64,000 bases of DNA from Mucilaginibacter endophyticus (lineage in GTDB: Bacteria > Bacteroidota > Bacteroidia > Sphingobacteriales > Sphingobacteriaceae): assembly GCF_003351025.1 (NCBI RefSeq), contig NZ_QPCG01000012.1, positions 1 through 64,000 of the forward strand. Direction: 5' to 3'. The notes below the pieces were generated by a model, which saw nothing but the letters and a program-made list of their open reading frames with translations, searched no databases and was not told the DNA's origin. Every line of letters begins with the position of its first letter. Position 1 is the first letter of the stretch. The translations under genes were made by a program, and so were the position numbers. Positions 17,681 to 26,496 of the stretch are shown here, piece by piece.

Positions 17681-18420
17681 CTTTTTTAGCGGTCAAGCTG
17701 CTCATCAACTGATCGTAAAGATCGTCGCTTTTTGCAGCTTTTGGTTTAAGCTTCTTGATCGTTGGGCGTTTGCCTTTCGCTTTTTGCTCGATAATGTTCA
17801 TCAGCTCAGTGTGGTATTCATCCTTGTACTTCGATAGGTCCAGCGGCTCAGCATATTGCTCTATCAGGGCCAGACCCATTTTCAATTCCTTATCGCTCAC
17901 CGAAATCTTGTCGTCCAGTTTTAACTCTTCCTGATCACGAATCTGCTGCGCGAAACGGATGCGTGTCACAACAATAGCGGCATCGACCGGGTGAACTATA
18001 CAAAGGCTTTCCGTGCTGCGTAAAACAAAACGGGCTAAACCCGCTTTACCTGATTTCTTTAATGCTGCAACGAAGCATAGGCCTTGTTATTTTTGGTAGC
18101 CGGCTCCGTATATTAAAACGTCCCATAATAAATGGGATTGACAGAGGCCACGTCCACAAAGCTCTCAATGTCGATCACTTTGCTTTTTTCCGGGGCTGCC
18201 GCTTCAAAATCCGCATCCTCAATGATACCATAATCATCATCGTATTTATAACCTTTAACGATCTTATCGTAAGGTACTTCCTTTTAGTATTCTCGTTCAC
18301 ACGCTGGAATTTGATATGCGCGTGGTCACGGTTAATGCCAGCTCGTGGGCAGCTGGTCGGGATAATATACCTGACAAATATAATTGCCAAGTTTTAACGG
18401 AGGTTGATCTATATCAACAA
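17673..18420 (-). pseudogene. ku: Broken Ku protein (non-homologous end joining)
   Basis: Ku binds double-strand DNA ends and recruits LigD. The last third is an open frame (GLARFVLRSTESLCIVHPVD, then TRIRFAQQIRDQEELKL and a Lys-rich C-terminus). Upstream, other frames carry the remaining Ku core: NRDHAHIKFQRVNENT, then VPYDKIVKGYKYDDDYGIIE, DADFEAAAPEKSKVIDIE and SVNPIYYGTF. Frames change at least three times (near 18075, 18100 and 18285). The N-terminal 40 or so residues are replaced by unrelated sequence (PLKLGNYICQVYYPDQLPTSW). No ligD lies nearby. NHEJ from this copy is not possible. Confidence 0.87.
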
Positions 18421-18807
18421 ATGGGATCTGTTTAAACCGACCAACTATCTGATTATATGAGTTTGGGGCGTTTTTCTTCTTGTCGGTGTTTTTACCGCAC
18501 CATTCTCATAATATAAGCCAATGATTAAAAGCCGATGTTACACTGGGTTTCATTTTAATTTAATAAATATTTTGTTCACCGGTTTGTTGCTAACGGCTAA
18601 TAGGTAATTTTAACAATGCAAACTTTATTTATAAACGTCGAAGTTAATCGCGCAAAAGTTTTGCCTGTACGGCCGTATTACCTAATATCTGGATTGAATG
18701 GTTTACCTTATCATAACTAAAATGTTCGATAAACTCTCTAAATTGGAGTTAAAGAAACCTGAAACCTTCCTTAACAATCTTTTATAATTTTACTTCGGCT
18801 GTAGTCA
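18421..18807. other. Gap of about 390 bases, nothing recognised
   Basis: This AT-rich stretch lies between the Ku remnant and the kinase stop at 18808. No gene, hairpin terminator or repeat stands out. Confidence 0.4.
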
Positions 18808-20457
18808 TCATTCAATAGGTTTGGCCGTTGATGATTCGGATTCTTTTTCTTTCAAAAATTTAATCTCGAAACTCGTTCCTTTTCCCGGTTCACTTTGAAC
18901 CGTGATAGTGCCCTGCAATGCCTCCACATGGCTCTTCACCAAAAATAAGCCAAGGCCTTTTCCTTTTCTTTCGTTGGTAAACCGTGTGTACGGCCTGAAT
19001 AGGTTATCCTGATGCCGCTGCAAATCGATACCTATCCCGTTATCAGTTAAACGTATCACCAGCGATTCCGGCGAATCATCCACCGTGATCAAAACCGTAG
19101 GGGCCTGCCCAGACCTGTACTTGATGGCATTACTGATTAAATTGTAAAAAATGCTGTACAGGTATGCCTTATGCGAATGCAGCAGATGACAGCCTTCAGG
19201 CCCATGTATCAAGGCCTGGGTTTCTGTTATGGACTGATTCAGGTCAGCTGTCACCTTATGGATGATCTCCAGGATATCGATATGCTCTTTAATGATTTCA
19301 GCACTTCCGTCGGTCACCGACAGGATGGAACTCAGGTCCCGGATCACTTCATCGAGACTGCCCACGGAAGCCTTCAGATTGCCGATACATAGATCAAGGG
19401 TTTCGGGGCTGTCGCGATCGGCTTCCATCAGGTTGGCGATACCCATAATATTGGCCACAGGTAAACGCAGGTTGTGGGAAACCACATATCCGAACTGCTG
19501 CAGTTCCCGGTTCCGTTTATAAAGGTCGTCTGCAAATTGCTTTAACTCGGCAAGTGACTTCTTGCGTTCGGAAATATCATGCATCGCGCCGACCATTCTG
19601 ATGGCCTTTCCCGATGTATCACGGATCACGAAACCACGGTCAACTACGTCAGCGAAACTGCCATCTGCTCTTTGATACCGGTACTCTTTTTTCCAATTTG
19701 TTTCGCCGCCATCAATGAGCTGGTAAACACTGCTAACAACGGCCGCTGCATCGTCCGGATGTACATACCCCGTCCAGGAACTGATGTCGCTTGCTATTTC
19801 GTCAAGGTTGTAGCCGAATACCGTGGTAAATCCTTCTCCCCAGTATAAGGTATTCTTCTCCAGATTCCAGTCCCAGATAGCATCAGACGTAGCTTTGGAT
19901 ACATATTCATAGCGTTTGTTACTTTCCTCCAAAGACCGTCGCAAGGCTTCCGACTGTATTTTTGCGCTACCATCGCGGGCGATACAGTACATGACTCTTT
20001 CCTCAGGGTCCCAGTTGGAGGACCAAAGCATGGGTCTGATAGTGCCATCTTTACAGATATAACGGTTCCCGAAGTTGTGGACCATTCGGCCTGCCATAAT
20101 CGCTTCGACACAATTGACGGTACTCTCCCGGTCATCCGGATAGAGGAATTGAACATACGGCGTGCCCGTTAACTCGTCCGGCTGGTAACCCAGAACCGCA
20201 ACCGAAGCTGCACTTACTTTGACAAAGCATCCGTCTTCATTAATGGTACAGATCATATCGAGCGAGAACGCCATAATCTTTTCCAGCTCGGTTTTTTTCC
20301 TTTCCAAATTGCCAGGTTTTACACCTTGTACGAGTAAACGGGTCATCTTGTTCGATTGAAAATGAGCGCTTGAATTTTCGTAAGGTGGGACTGTTGGTTT
20401 TGTACTGCGAATCGTTATCCCAAGACCTTGTGGGTAGGAAAATATGTGATCAATCAA
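18808..20457 (-). CDS. PAS-domain sensor histidine kinase
   Basis: This encodes 549 residues if started at 20457; the Met at 20346 (MTRLLVQGVKPG) is an alternative. No membrane helix is seen. PAS 1 is at about 60-165 (MAFSLDMICTINEDGCFVKV) and PAS/PAC 2 at about 185-310 (IWDWNLEKNTLYWGEGFTTVFG, DISERKKSL). The phosphoacceptor is His328 in VVSHNLRLPVANI, the variant H-box common in Bacteroidota. The HATPase has YNLISNAIKY, DNGIGID and KGLGLFLVKSH. It is the only intact signalling gene between the receivers and the iron permease and has no adjacent receiver. Confidence 0.9.
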   Translation of the reverse strand: MIDHIFSYPQGLGITIRSTKPTVPPYENSSAHFQSNKMTRLLVQGVKPGNLERKKTELEKIMAFSLDMICTINEDGCFVKVSAASVAVLGYQPDELTGTPYVQFLYPDDRESTVNCVEAIMAGRMVHNFGNRYICKDGTIRPMLWSSNWDPEERVMYCIARDGSAKIQSEALRRSLEESNKRYEYVSKATSDAIWDWNLEKNTLYWGEGFTTVFGYNLDEIASDISSWTGYVHPDDAAAVVSSVYQLIDGGETNWKKEYRYQRADGSFADVVDRGFVIRDTSGKAIRMVGAMHDISERKKSLAELKQFADDLYKRNRELQQFGYVVSHNLRLPVANIMGIANLMEADRDSPETLDLCIGNLKASVGSLDEVIRDLSSILSVTDGSAEIIKEHIDILEIIHKVTADLNQSITETQALIHGPEGCHLLHSHKAYLYSIFYNLISNAIKYRSGQAPTVLITVDDSPESLVIRLTDNGIGIDLQRHQDNLFRPYTRFTNERKGKGLGLFLVKSHVEALQGTITVQSEPGKGTSFEIKFLKEKESESSTAKPIE

Positions 20458-20482
20458 GATTCATTTCAGGATATTTTCAGTT

Positions 20483-21673
20483 TTATAGCCCTTGTTCATA
20501 ATCTCTTAAATATTGTTGGTAATCTTTCCTGATTTTACGCGCATAGGCAAAAGCGTAGCCAGCAATCGTGTTCTGCCAGTCCTCCCTTTTGCTAAAAGCT
20601 TTCAATTCGTCGATAATGGCCGATTCATCCATCCCCCCTTCTTAACTGGCTGGACGCTGTTAAAACAGCCATACGTCGATATTCTGCTACATATCCAGGT
20701 ACTGATCCCGGAGAAGCTTCAATTTAATAGAATCTTTACCAGGCTACAACTCTTGTAAAACAAACGGCTCACCCCGAAAAACTGTAGTGCTTAATAATGC
20801 CGCCGACCGGTCCTGCATCAGGCTGTATGCCCGTGATGCGCTCGGCGTCGTTATCCCACTGAGGTTGTTTCACTTTCACGAATGGAGCAAGGGACGATGG
20901 CCTGCTTTGTTTCATATCAATAAAAAAGATATTTATCTTCAGTAAGGATGCTCTTCAGTAAAAACAAATATCGTTTTACACCTATGCTACCAGTACCGGC
21001 CAGCCGGAAAAACAGTCCCTTTCACTTTGTAATTTTAGGGGCTATGGTTGCTCTTATTGATCAAGAGCTGGATATGGTCTATAAGCTTCAGGCTCAAGGG
21101 CTTTTCAATTTTGAAATGGCGCTCATCGCTGAAGGACAGCACCAGTTTTTTCTTGCGCCTTGGCGTACGTTTTTGTACCAGTGCAGAATTTTGCTCACCG
21201 CCGCGGAATGCAGAAAATTTTCAACGATACCTTTAGCCGTTCTGGGCTCGATATTGGTGGCTTTCTCCTTGGCCAGTTGCGCAGCATAGGTTTTTAAAAA
21301 CAGGCGCACCATATTGGATGCCCTTTCTTCCTCTATCTTCTGGCTGTCAAAACCAATTAGATGCTTGTGACCAACCGACCACCTCCTAAAGAGCCGGTAC
21401 GAGTATCGCTTGGTCAAAATTGTTTAAATCGAAATAAACGAGTTTATTATCAGCCTTAAAACTTCCATAATTCTCCAGGTAAAGGTCACCGCAAATCCAA
21501 ACATTCGAAGAGGCCGGAAAATCTTCCACCTGTTCAAGATCCTGATAAAACTGGTGGCAGGCCCCTCTGAAATAGCGAAATGCGTTTTCAGCCATGCCAC
21601 GGTATTTCAGTTGTACCATATCCGGCAACAACGGTTTATTGAAGGCAATAAGCCGTTCAGAAATAAAGGACAT
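20483..21673 (-). pseudogene. Broken DUF2252 protein
   Basis: The N-terminal part from the ATG at 21673 gives FRYFRGACHQFYQDLEQVED, then WICGDLYLENYGSFKADNKL and VYFDLNNFDQA, the hallmark block of DUF2252, whose members look like distant kinases (GDLHxxN and DFDE-like motifs). The frame breaks at about 21390. The next frame gives ERASNMVRLFLKTYAAQLAKE. Later debris is in other frames, and the end (AIIDELKAFSKREDWQNTIA followed by YARKIRKDYQQY) lies at 20483-20640. Several frameshifts make it dead. The biochemical role of DUF2252 is not established. Confidence 0.83.
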
Positions 21674-21680
21674 AGAGATA

Positions 21681-22157
21681 TCAAGATTTAGTGGTTGGGG
21701 TATAGGATTTACGCTTTTTGAAATTGCTGGACTTCATTACCTGATTCTCTTCCGCAGCATCGATAGAATGCGTACAGGTGATATCATCCTCCTTCTCCGC
21801 CAGTTTGGATAGGGTTATATAAAACTTATGGAGTTTATCCAACTCAACTTCATTGAGATCTTCCAGGTTAACCATCCTGTTACTCGCACCCTCATGTGAG
21901 GCAACCAGTTCATTTAATTTAAGATGAATCGCTTTCGAATCTTTGTTCTGTGCCTTCTGGATCAAAAACACCATAAGGAAAGTTACGATTGTTGTACCCG
22001 TATTAATCACCAGTTGCCAGGTATCTGAATACTTAAATATCGGGCCCGTAACCGCCCAAATGACAATCACCGCCATTGCTCCGATAAATGCGCCGGAGCT
22101 TCCCGTAGCCGCCGTAGCCCAATTTGAAAATTTCTCAAAAAAGTTTTTGTTTTTCAT
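21681..22157 (-). CDS. Low-affinity iron permease family protein
   Basis: This encodes 158 residues. Two membrane helices at about 22-42 (SGAFIGAMAVIVIWAVTG) and 52-68 (VINTGTTIVTFLMVFLIQ) are followed by QKAQNKDSKAIHLKLNELVA and a soluble tail ending in a basic, Ser/Thr-rich segment. The layout and QNxxxKAIHxKLxEL motif are those of the Fet4-like family (low-affinity iron permease). It probably sits in the inner membrane; iron transport for the bacterial members is inferred from yeast Fet4. It lies 7 bases downstream of nothing intact: DUF2252 follows it on the same strand. Confidence 0.88.
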   Translation of the reverse strand: MKNKNFFEKFSNWATAATGSSGAFIGAMAVIVIWAVTGPIFKYSDTWQLVINTGTTIVTFLMVFLIQKAQNKDSKAIHLKLNELVASHEGASNRMVNLEDLNEVELDKLHKFYITLSKLAEKEDDITCTHSIDAAEENQVMKSSNFKKRKSYTPTTKS

Positions 22158-22476
22158 TTTTAAAATCGCCGTTTGCTTGTTAGTAACTTATCCAACTAAG
22201 TTAAATCCATATTAATTTGTTTGTTGCCGATATTGTTTGAACTAAATGCCGAAACTGAGAATTTATTAGGGATGTTTGGTCCAAAGTTGCTTCAGCAATA
22301 ACAGGGTTACGCACTTTCGTAATTAAATTAGTTATATAGGTTCGTCGATACTGGCGTTAAAGGAAGAAGGGCTAATCAAACCAATTGATATGTTCAGCGC
22401 TTTAATCACGAACGGCCAACAATTTGGTGTCAACTCCTGTTAACTAATAACATTAAAAATTACCTAACAGGAAAAC
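22158..22476. other. Divergent promoter region
   Basis: This gap separates the leftward iron permease gene from the rightward SDR gene and must hold both promoters. No exact TAnnTTTG box, riboswitch or repeat is visible to me. Confidence 0.4.
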
Positions 22477-23376
22477 ATGTCAGAACTAACTCACAAAACA
22501 CTACAAAATCCCGCGCGAAAATATCCTGCACCACCTTTTAAAAGGCAGCCGCAAGAAGTACCTGGCCTCGCTTCGAAAATGAACCCGCTGCCAGATCATG
22601 GAGAAGAAAGCTACAAGGGTTCAGGAAGGCTTGAAGGTCGTAAAGCACTGATTACCGGCGGTGACTCCGGCATAGGCCGCGCAGCGGCAATTGCCTACGC
22701 ACGTGAAGGTGCTGATGTAGCTATCAACTATCTGCCGGAAGAACAAAGCGACGCCGACGAAGTGATTGCGTTGATACAGGCGGCCGGGCGCAAAGCTGTC
22801 GCTATCCCCGGCAATATCACCGATCCCGAATTTTGCAAAACCTTAGTGTCTACAGCGGTTGCCGAATTGGGCGGGCTGGATATCCTGGTAAACAACGCGG
22901 GCAGGCAACAGGCTGTAGATTCGATATTGGACATTACCGAAGAAGGTTTTGATGCCACCATAAAAACCAATATCTACGCCCCGTTCTGGATCACTAAAGC
23001 TGCGCTACTTCACTTACCGGAGGGTTCCGCAATTATTGTTACCACCTCTGTTCAGGCCTATGATCCGTCGGAAAATCTTTTCGACTACGCCCAAACCAAG
23101 GCAGCAAACGTTGCTTTCGTAAAGTCGTTGGCGAAGCAATTAGGCCCTAAAGGGATCCGCGTGAATGGCGTCGCACCCGGACCGGTATGGACACCGCTTC
23201 AGGTAAGCGGCGGCCAACCACAGGATGCAATTGAGAAATTCGGTTCCGTAACGCCATTAGGACGTCCCGGGCAACCTGCTGAACTGGCGTCGATCTTTGT
23301 GCAGCTAGCAGATACTGAAGCAAGCTACGCTACCGGACAGGTGTATGGTGCAGCAGGTGGTAACGGGCACCCCTAA
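22477..23376 (+). CDS. SDR family oxidoreductase (YhdF/YghA-like stress dehydrogenase)
   Basis: This encodes 299 residues. An N-terminal extension of about 45 residues (PPFKRQPQEVPGLASKMNP) is typical of the general-stress SDR subgroup. The Rossmann motif is ALITGGDSGIGRA, NNAG is present, the catalytic Ser lies in VTTSVQAY and the YxxxK motif is YAQTK. RVNGVAPGPVWTPL is the usual substrate-loop block. It should reduce or oxidise a small carbonyl/alcohol with NAD(P)H in the cytoplasm; the substrate is unknown. It is intact and followed by a hairpin terminator, so it is probably a single-gene transcript within the stress region. Confidence 0.92.
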   Translation: MSELTHKTLQNPARKYPAPPFKRQPQEVPGLASKMNPLPDHGEESYKGSGRLEGRKALITGGDSGIGRAAAIAYAREGADVAINYLPEEQSDADEVIALIQAAGRKAVAIPGNITDPEFCKTLVSTAVAELGGLDILVNNAGRQQAVDSILDITEEGFDATIKTNIYAPFWITKAALLHLPEGSAIIVTTSVQAYDPSENLFDYAQTKAANVAFVKSLAKQLGPKGIRVNGVAPGPVWTPLQVSGGQPQDAIEKFGSVTPLGRPGQPAELASIFVQLADTEASYATGQVYGAAGGNGHP

Positions 23377-23441
23377 AGAAAATACCCGTATTGCTCGTTG
23401 TACATGCAACATTTGTGCAGCACTAGGCAAACTTTAATATT

Positions 23442-23476
23442 AAATGCGGCTCTTTTACAGAATATGGGCCGCATTT
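23442..23476 (+). terminator. Hairpin terminator after the SDR gene
   Basis: AAATGCGGC (23442-23450) pairs with GCCGCATTT (23468-23476). It lies 65 bases behind the SDR stop. The following T tract is weak. Confidence 0.6.
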
Positions 23477-23565
23477 AATAGTATATTTATTTGGTAACAT
23501 AACTTACCTCAATAGAACCTGAACCGGTTTTCTTTGCCGACCGGTATTCATCGAGTCTCATCCAA

Positions 23566-23916
23566 ATGGATTCAGTAGCAGGCTCGGCGCTGATGGGATA
23601 GGGTTAAGCCAAGGGCAGAAGCAGTGACTCCTCATTGCCCGCGCAATTTACAAAGATCGATCGTATCTTTTCTTTGACGAAGCAACAAACGCACTTGATG
23701 CAAATAATGAGAAGGTCATTGTCGAAAACCTCGGTGAATTTTCATGGGCGAACTGTAGTCATCGTTGCACATAGACTGCGCACAGTCGGAAATGCCAATA
23801 AGATCATCGACCTTCATCAAGGAGAAGTGGCTGAACAAGGTCCACACGGAGAATTAACTGTATTGAAAGGTAAATATTTCGAGTTGGTTAAAAATCAGCT
23901 TAAACTTGGATCATAG
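23566..23916 (+). pseudogene. Tail of a peptidase-type ABC exporter (bacteriocin exporter)
   Basis: The ABC signature is present as IGLSQGQKQ followed by a TGA (23625-23627) in place of Arg. LLIARAIYKDRSYLFFDEAT carries Walker B, and the D-loop NALD follows. A frame change near 23745 leads into GRTVVIVAHRLRTV (H-loop) and the usual end (LKGKYFELVKNQLKLGS). Walker A, the membrane domain and the peptidase domain are missing. The wording is closest to the peptidase-containing exporters that cleave and export bacteriocin-like peptides together with an HlyD protein, which follows. Confidence 0.82.
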
Positions 23917-23921
23917 CCATT

Positions 23922-24229
23922 ATGGAAGACAAATCAATCTATTTTCAAACAGTTGACGACAAAAAGGCAATGCTGCGTCAAAATTCTATCCTTCAAGGTC
24001 TGAGTTAGGTCAGGAAGTTATCTTAAGAAAGCCTGATTTTCTTGAACGATGGGCGCTGATATTCTTTCTGGTTGTATCGTTACTTTTGGCAAGCGGTACT
24101 TGGATGATTAAATATCCTGAATTTATTCAGTCCAAAGCGGTGTATCAAATCCGGGCCACTATACCTACAATTATAAATATAGCACCGAGGGTGAATAATA
24201 CAGGAAAAAACATAATCTTACAATTTTGA
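23922..24229 (+). pseudogene. Truncated HlyD-type membrane fusion protein
   Basis: It begins MEDKSIYFQTVDDKK five bases after the exporter stop. A frame change in the A-rich DDKK codons leads into SELGQEVILRKPDFLERWAL, a membrane helix (IFFLVVSLLLASGTWMI) and KYPEFIQSKAV, the standard start of the Bacteroidota HlyD partner of peptidase-type ABC exporters. After about 100 residues the similarity ends at an unrelated tail (TGKNIILQF) and a stop at 24227. The periplasmic part is lost. Confidence 0.8.
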
Positions 24230-24564
24230 TTAGTAAAAACTTAACTAGTAGGCAACAACGACCAGAGTGATAAAGTTTTATAGTTTTTTTACAGCCTGAT
24301 CTATGTGTGATATTGCCGGATAGCGATGTGATTACATTCCGGAATACTTGAAACGAAAGGGCAAAATTTTTAATCATAATAGGTCTCCCAAATAGTTAAA
24401 AAATACGTTAAAAACTGCTTTCAAATTGCCTTGCCGATTTTTTCAAAACATTGATTGTAGGCTTTTTGTGGAGTTTTGCGAGACCTAATTTACAAAAGTG
24501 CAAACAGGTCTTGAATAGGTCTCCTGAAACATGCATTTTTATAGACTCTTTTAGACTGAAAAAC

Positions 24565-24604
24565 AAAAAAAACGCTATAAATCATCGATTTATAGCGTTT
24601 TTTA
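24565..24604. terminator. Strong bidirectional hairpin terminator
   Basis: ACGCTATAAATC and GATTTATAGCGT form a perfect 12-bp stem around a short loop. It is flanked by A tracts on the left and T tracts on the right, so it works in both directions. No active gene lies directly upstream on either side; it may belong to a tRNA or integration site. Confidence 0.8.
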
Positions 24605-24622
24605 CTCAGTTAGACCTGATTT

Positions 24623-24637
24623 CGTGGAGCCGGAGGG
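24623..24637 (-). other. Match to the 3' end of a tRNA gene (possible att remnant)
   Basis: Read on the minus strand the bases CCCTCCGGCTCCACG resemble the T-stem 3' strand plus acceptor strand and discriminator of a tRNA. The rest of a tRNA is not found to the right. Short tRNA 3'-end copies are typical scars of integrative elements. The match is only 15 bases, so chance is possible. Confidence 0.35.
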
Positions 24638-24828
24638 CCTTTTATTTCTAAACAGCAGAAATGTAATGACCTCCTGTCGATGAAAGTTGATGGCCGCCGA
24701 AAACGGAAGCAAATCAGTGCGAGATTGCGGCAAAATAGCGTCGGTAATTTCTGCATAGACAATGGTGTAAGGAGGTAGTGTCGGTATACCATATGATCGC
24801 GGTACGAGACCGAGATATTAACCAAAGT

Positions 24829-24868
24829 ATCTCGCGGCAGCATTGCAGTTTGTAACCTGCCGCGAGAT
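24829..24868 (-). terminator. Hairpin after the alpha/beta hydrolase gene
   Basis: ATCTCGCGGCAG (24829-24840) pairs perfectly with CTGCCGCGAGAT (24857-24868). It lies 12 bases behind the stop of the hydrolase gene; the T tract on the minus strand is weak. Confidence 0.65.
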
Positions 24869-24879
24869 GTATTGATGAA

Positions 24880-25932
24880 TTAACGGAGAAATTCTCTAAT
24901 GTAATTAACGGCTTCTTCCGGTTTCTCTTCGGGAATAAAATGGCCGCTGCCTTCTGCCTGGACAAGTTTATAGTTTACCGCATGATTGGGAAGTACGAAT
25001 TGAAAATAACCGTAGAAGGCACCGCCGATGGCCAGTACCGGCATTTCTACTTTATGATAGGTTTTGAAATCTTCAATGTCCTGCGGAAAAGCTTTATACC
25101 ATCCGTTGCCTGCACGAATACCATCTTTACTGTCATAGGCAGTATTGTATACCGCTTTATCAAACGGACCGATAGCACTTTCGTTCTTTAAAAGGTACCT
25201 GAAGATATATTTCTGTACTATAGCCATCCTGCCGGCAACCAGATCTTCGGGCATATGGTCCACCGAATTAAAAGCAAACCACCATAAAAAGGATTTTGAA
25301 GGATCCAGCTTTTCAGTATTGGTTCCCTTTGCAGGAAGTATTGGGATAGCGGCAAATGTAGGATCAGGATGCGGAACATCCATTAGGATCAGCTTCTCCG
25401 TCATATCAGGATGATTTTCTGCAACGCTGTAGGCAACCATCGAGCCGATGTCGTGCCCGGCGATATAGGCTTTTTCAATACCGAGGGAGTGTAATAGTTC
25501 GTAAACGTCCTGTGCCATCGTTTTTTTATCGTAGCCTGACGTTGGTTTACTTGACGATCCCATACCGCGTATATCTATTGCTATAACATGATAGTCTTTA
25601 GCGAGGGCGGGCATCATTTTATGGAACTCCCACCATGTTTCCGGCCATCCGGGAAGTAAGACCAGTGTTTTGCCATTGCCGCCCGAGACATAATGCAAAG
25701 TGGTTCCGTTAACTTTGGCATAACCATTCTTAAACCCTGGTAGTTTGCTAACAAGTGCTGCATCAGAAACTTTCTTCTTATCAAAACTTATAAGCTTTTG
25801 CGCAAAGGTTGTAAATGGTGAGCCGATCATAAGTACGGCAGCCAAAAGTTTCAAGACAGTGGTTTTTCGGCTATTTAAAAAGACGTGGGTCGAAGGATTT
25901 GATATCATAATTTTATGTTTTGTGTACGACAA
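24880..25932 (-). CDS. Secreted alpha/beta hydrolase, epoxide-hydrolase-like
   Basis: This encodes 350 residues. An N-terminal signal segment (VLKLLAAVLMIGSPFTTFAQ) ends at about residue 45, giving export to the periplasm. The alpha/beta hydrolase core follows: oxyanion HGxP-like loop LLPGWPETWWEFHKMMP, nucleophile elbow AGHDIGSMVAY with Asp as nucleophile (as in epoxide hydrolases and haloalkane dehalogenases), and the C-terminal His in GSGHFIPEEKPEE. A cap domain lies at about 200-290. The start at 25932 could be later (MISNPSTHV). Substrate unknown. It is monocistronic. Confidence 0.9.
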   Translation of the reverse strand: MSYTKHKIMISNPSTHVFLNSRKTTVLKLLAAVLMIGSPFTTFAQKLISFDKKKVSDAALVSKLPGFKNGYAKVNGTTLHYVSGGNGKTLVLLPGWPETWWEFHKMMPALAKDYHVIAIDIRGMGSSSKPTSGYDKKTMAQDVYELLHSLGIEKAYIAGHDIGSMVAYSVAENHPDMTEKLILMDVPHPDPTFAAIPILPAKGTNTEKLDPSKSFLWWFAFNSVDHMPEDLVAGRMAIVQKYIFRYLLKNESAIGPFDKAVYNTAYDSKDGIRAGNGWYKAFPQDIEDFKTYHKVEMPVLAIGGAFYGYFQFVLPNHAVNYKLVQAEGSGHFIPEEKPEEAVNYIREFLR

Positions 25933-26496
25933 AATTGACGAGGATTTACCGCCTGTACATTGACCTATGCAAAAAAAAACTATTGATAAAAGTCAATGGA
26001 GGAAGCCCATCCATAACGAAGCAAAGCTTTACGTCGTCGTAAAGCTTTGCGGTTAATTGAGTGTGTAATAACAGGGTGACTATTTGTTGTCTTCCTATAG
26101 TCCAATACTTATAGAGATGAGATACGCCTGCCGTTCCCATGGCGTAGTTTTCTTAGTTTCAGGAAACAAAATGATTTCGATCAGATTATTTCCTGATTGT
26201 TATTGAGTTGCTGCTATTTGCACGTCAGCGGCTGAAAATGCCTATAATGCGCGAATGTTTAAGGATCTTATCCGGAGACCTTAAGCCGCATACGCAATCA
26301 GACCGCTAAAAAGTAAAGCGCCTGACCAGATAGGTGTAAAGAGCGGCCCTTTCTTCATCGAAAAGGCCGTTCGCGTTTAAAAATATTGACAAATATCAAT
26401 GCCCTTTCTTATCCTAAATCAATTCTGATTAACTGCACGACTAGCATTTTTGTCCTGTCGGCGATCCTCTTGATCGGCAAACCGGCAGTATTGAAA
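25933..26496. other. Gap of about 560 bases with one perfect inverted repeat
   Basis: This lies between the hydrolase and the VOC-like gene. It holds the inverted repeat at 26021-26050. In-frame sequence upstream of 26497 exists but reads as hydrophobic filler and has no relative in the paralogue, so I leave it out of the gene. Confidence 0.45.
26021..26050. repeat. Perfect 13-bp inverted repeat
   Basis: GCAAAGCTTTACG (26021-26033) and CGTAAAGCTTTGC (26038-26050) flank TCGT. It is about 90 bases upstream of the hydrolase start on the minus strand. It may be an operator or an RNA hairpin; there is no T tract. Confidence 0.65.

Larger units (their letters stand above)
24230..24879. other. Gap of 650 bases with hairpins and a tRNA-end match
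   Basis: No gene is recognised. The gap holds two strong hairpins (24565-24604 and 24829-24868) and a short match to a tRNA 3' end (24623-24637). Two copies of AATAGGTCTCC lie near 24380 and 24512. It marks the change from decayed to mostly intact sequence. Confidence 0.5.

Noticed and set aside
24171..24377. Minus-strand frame overlapping the HlyD stub
   Set aside because: Overlaps a clear plus-strand remnant and has no motif.
24230..24650. Integrase or CRISPR signal near the tRNA-like end
   Set aside because: No integrase motif and no repeat-spacer pattern is seen in the gap or nearby.
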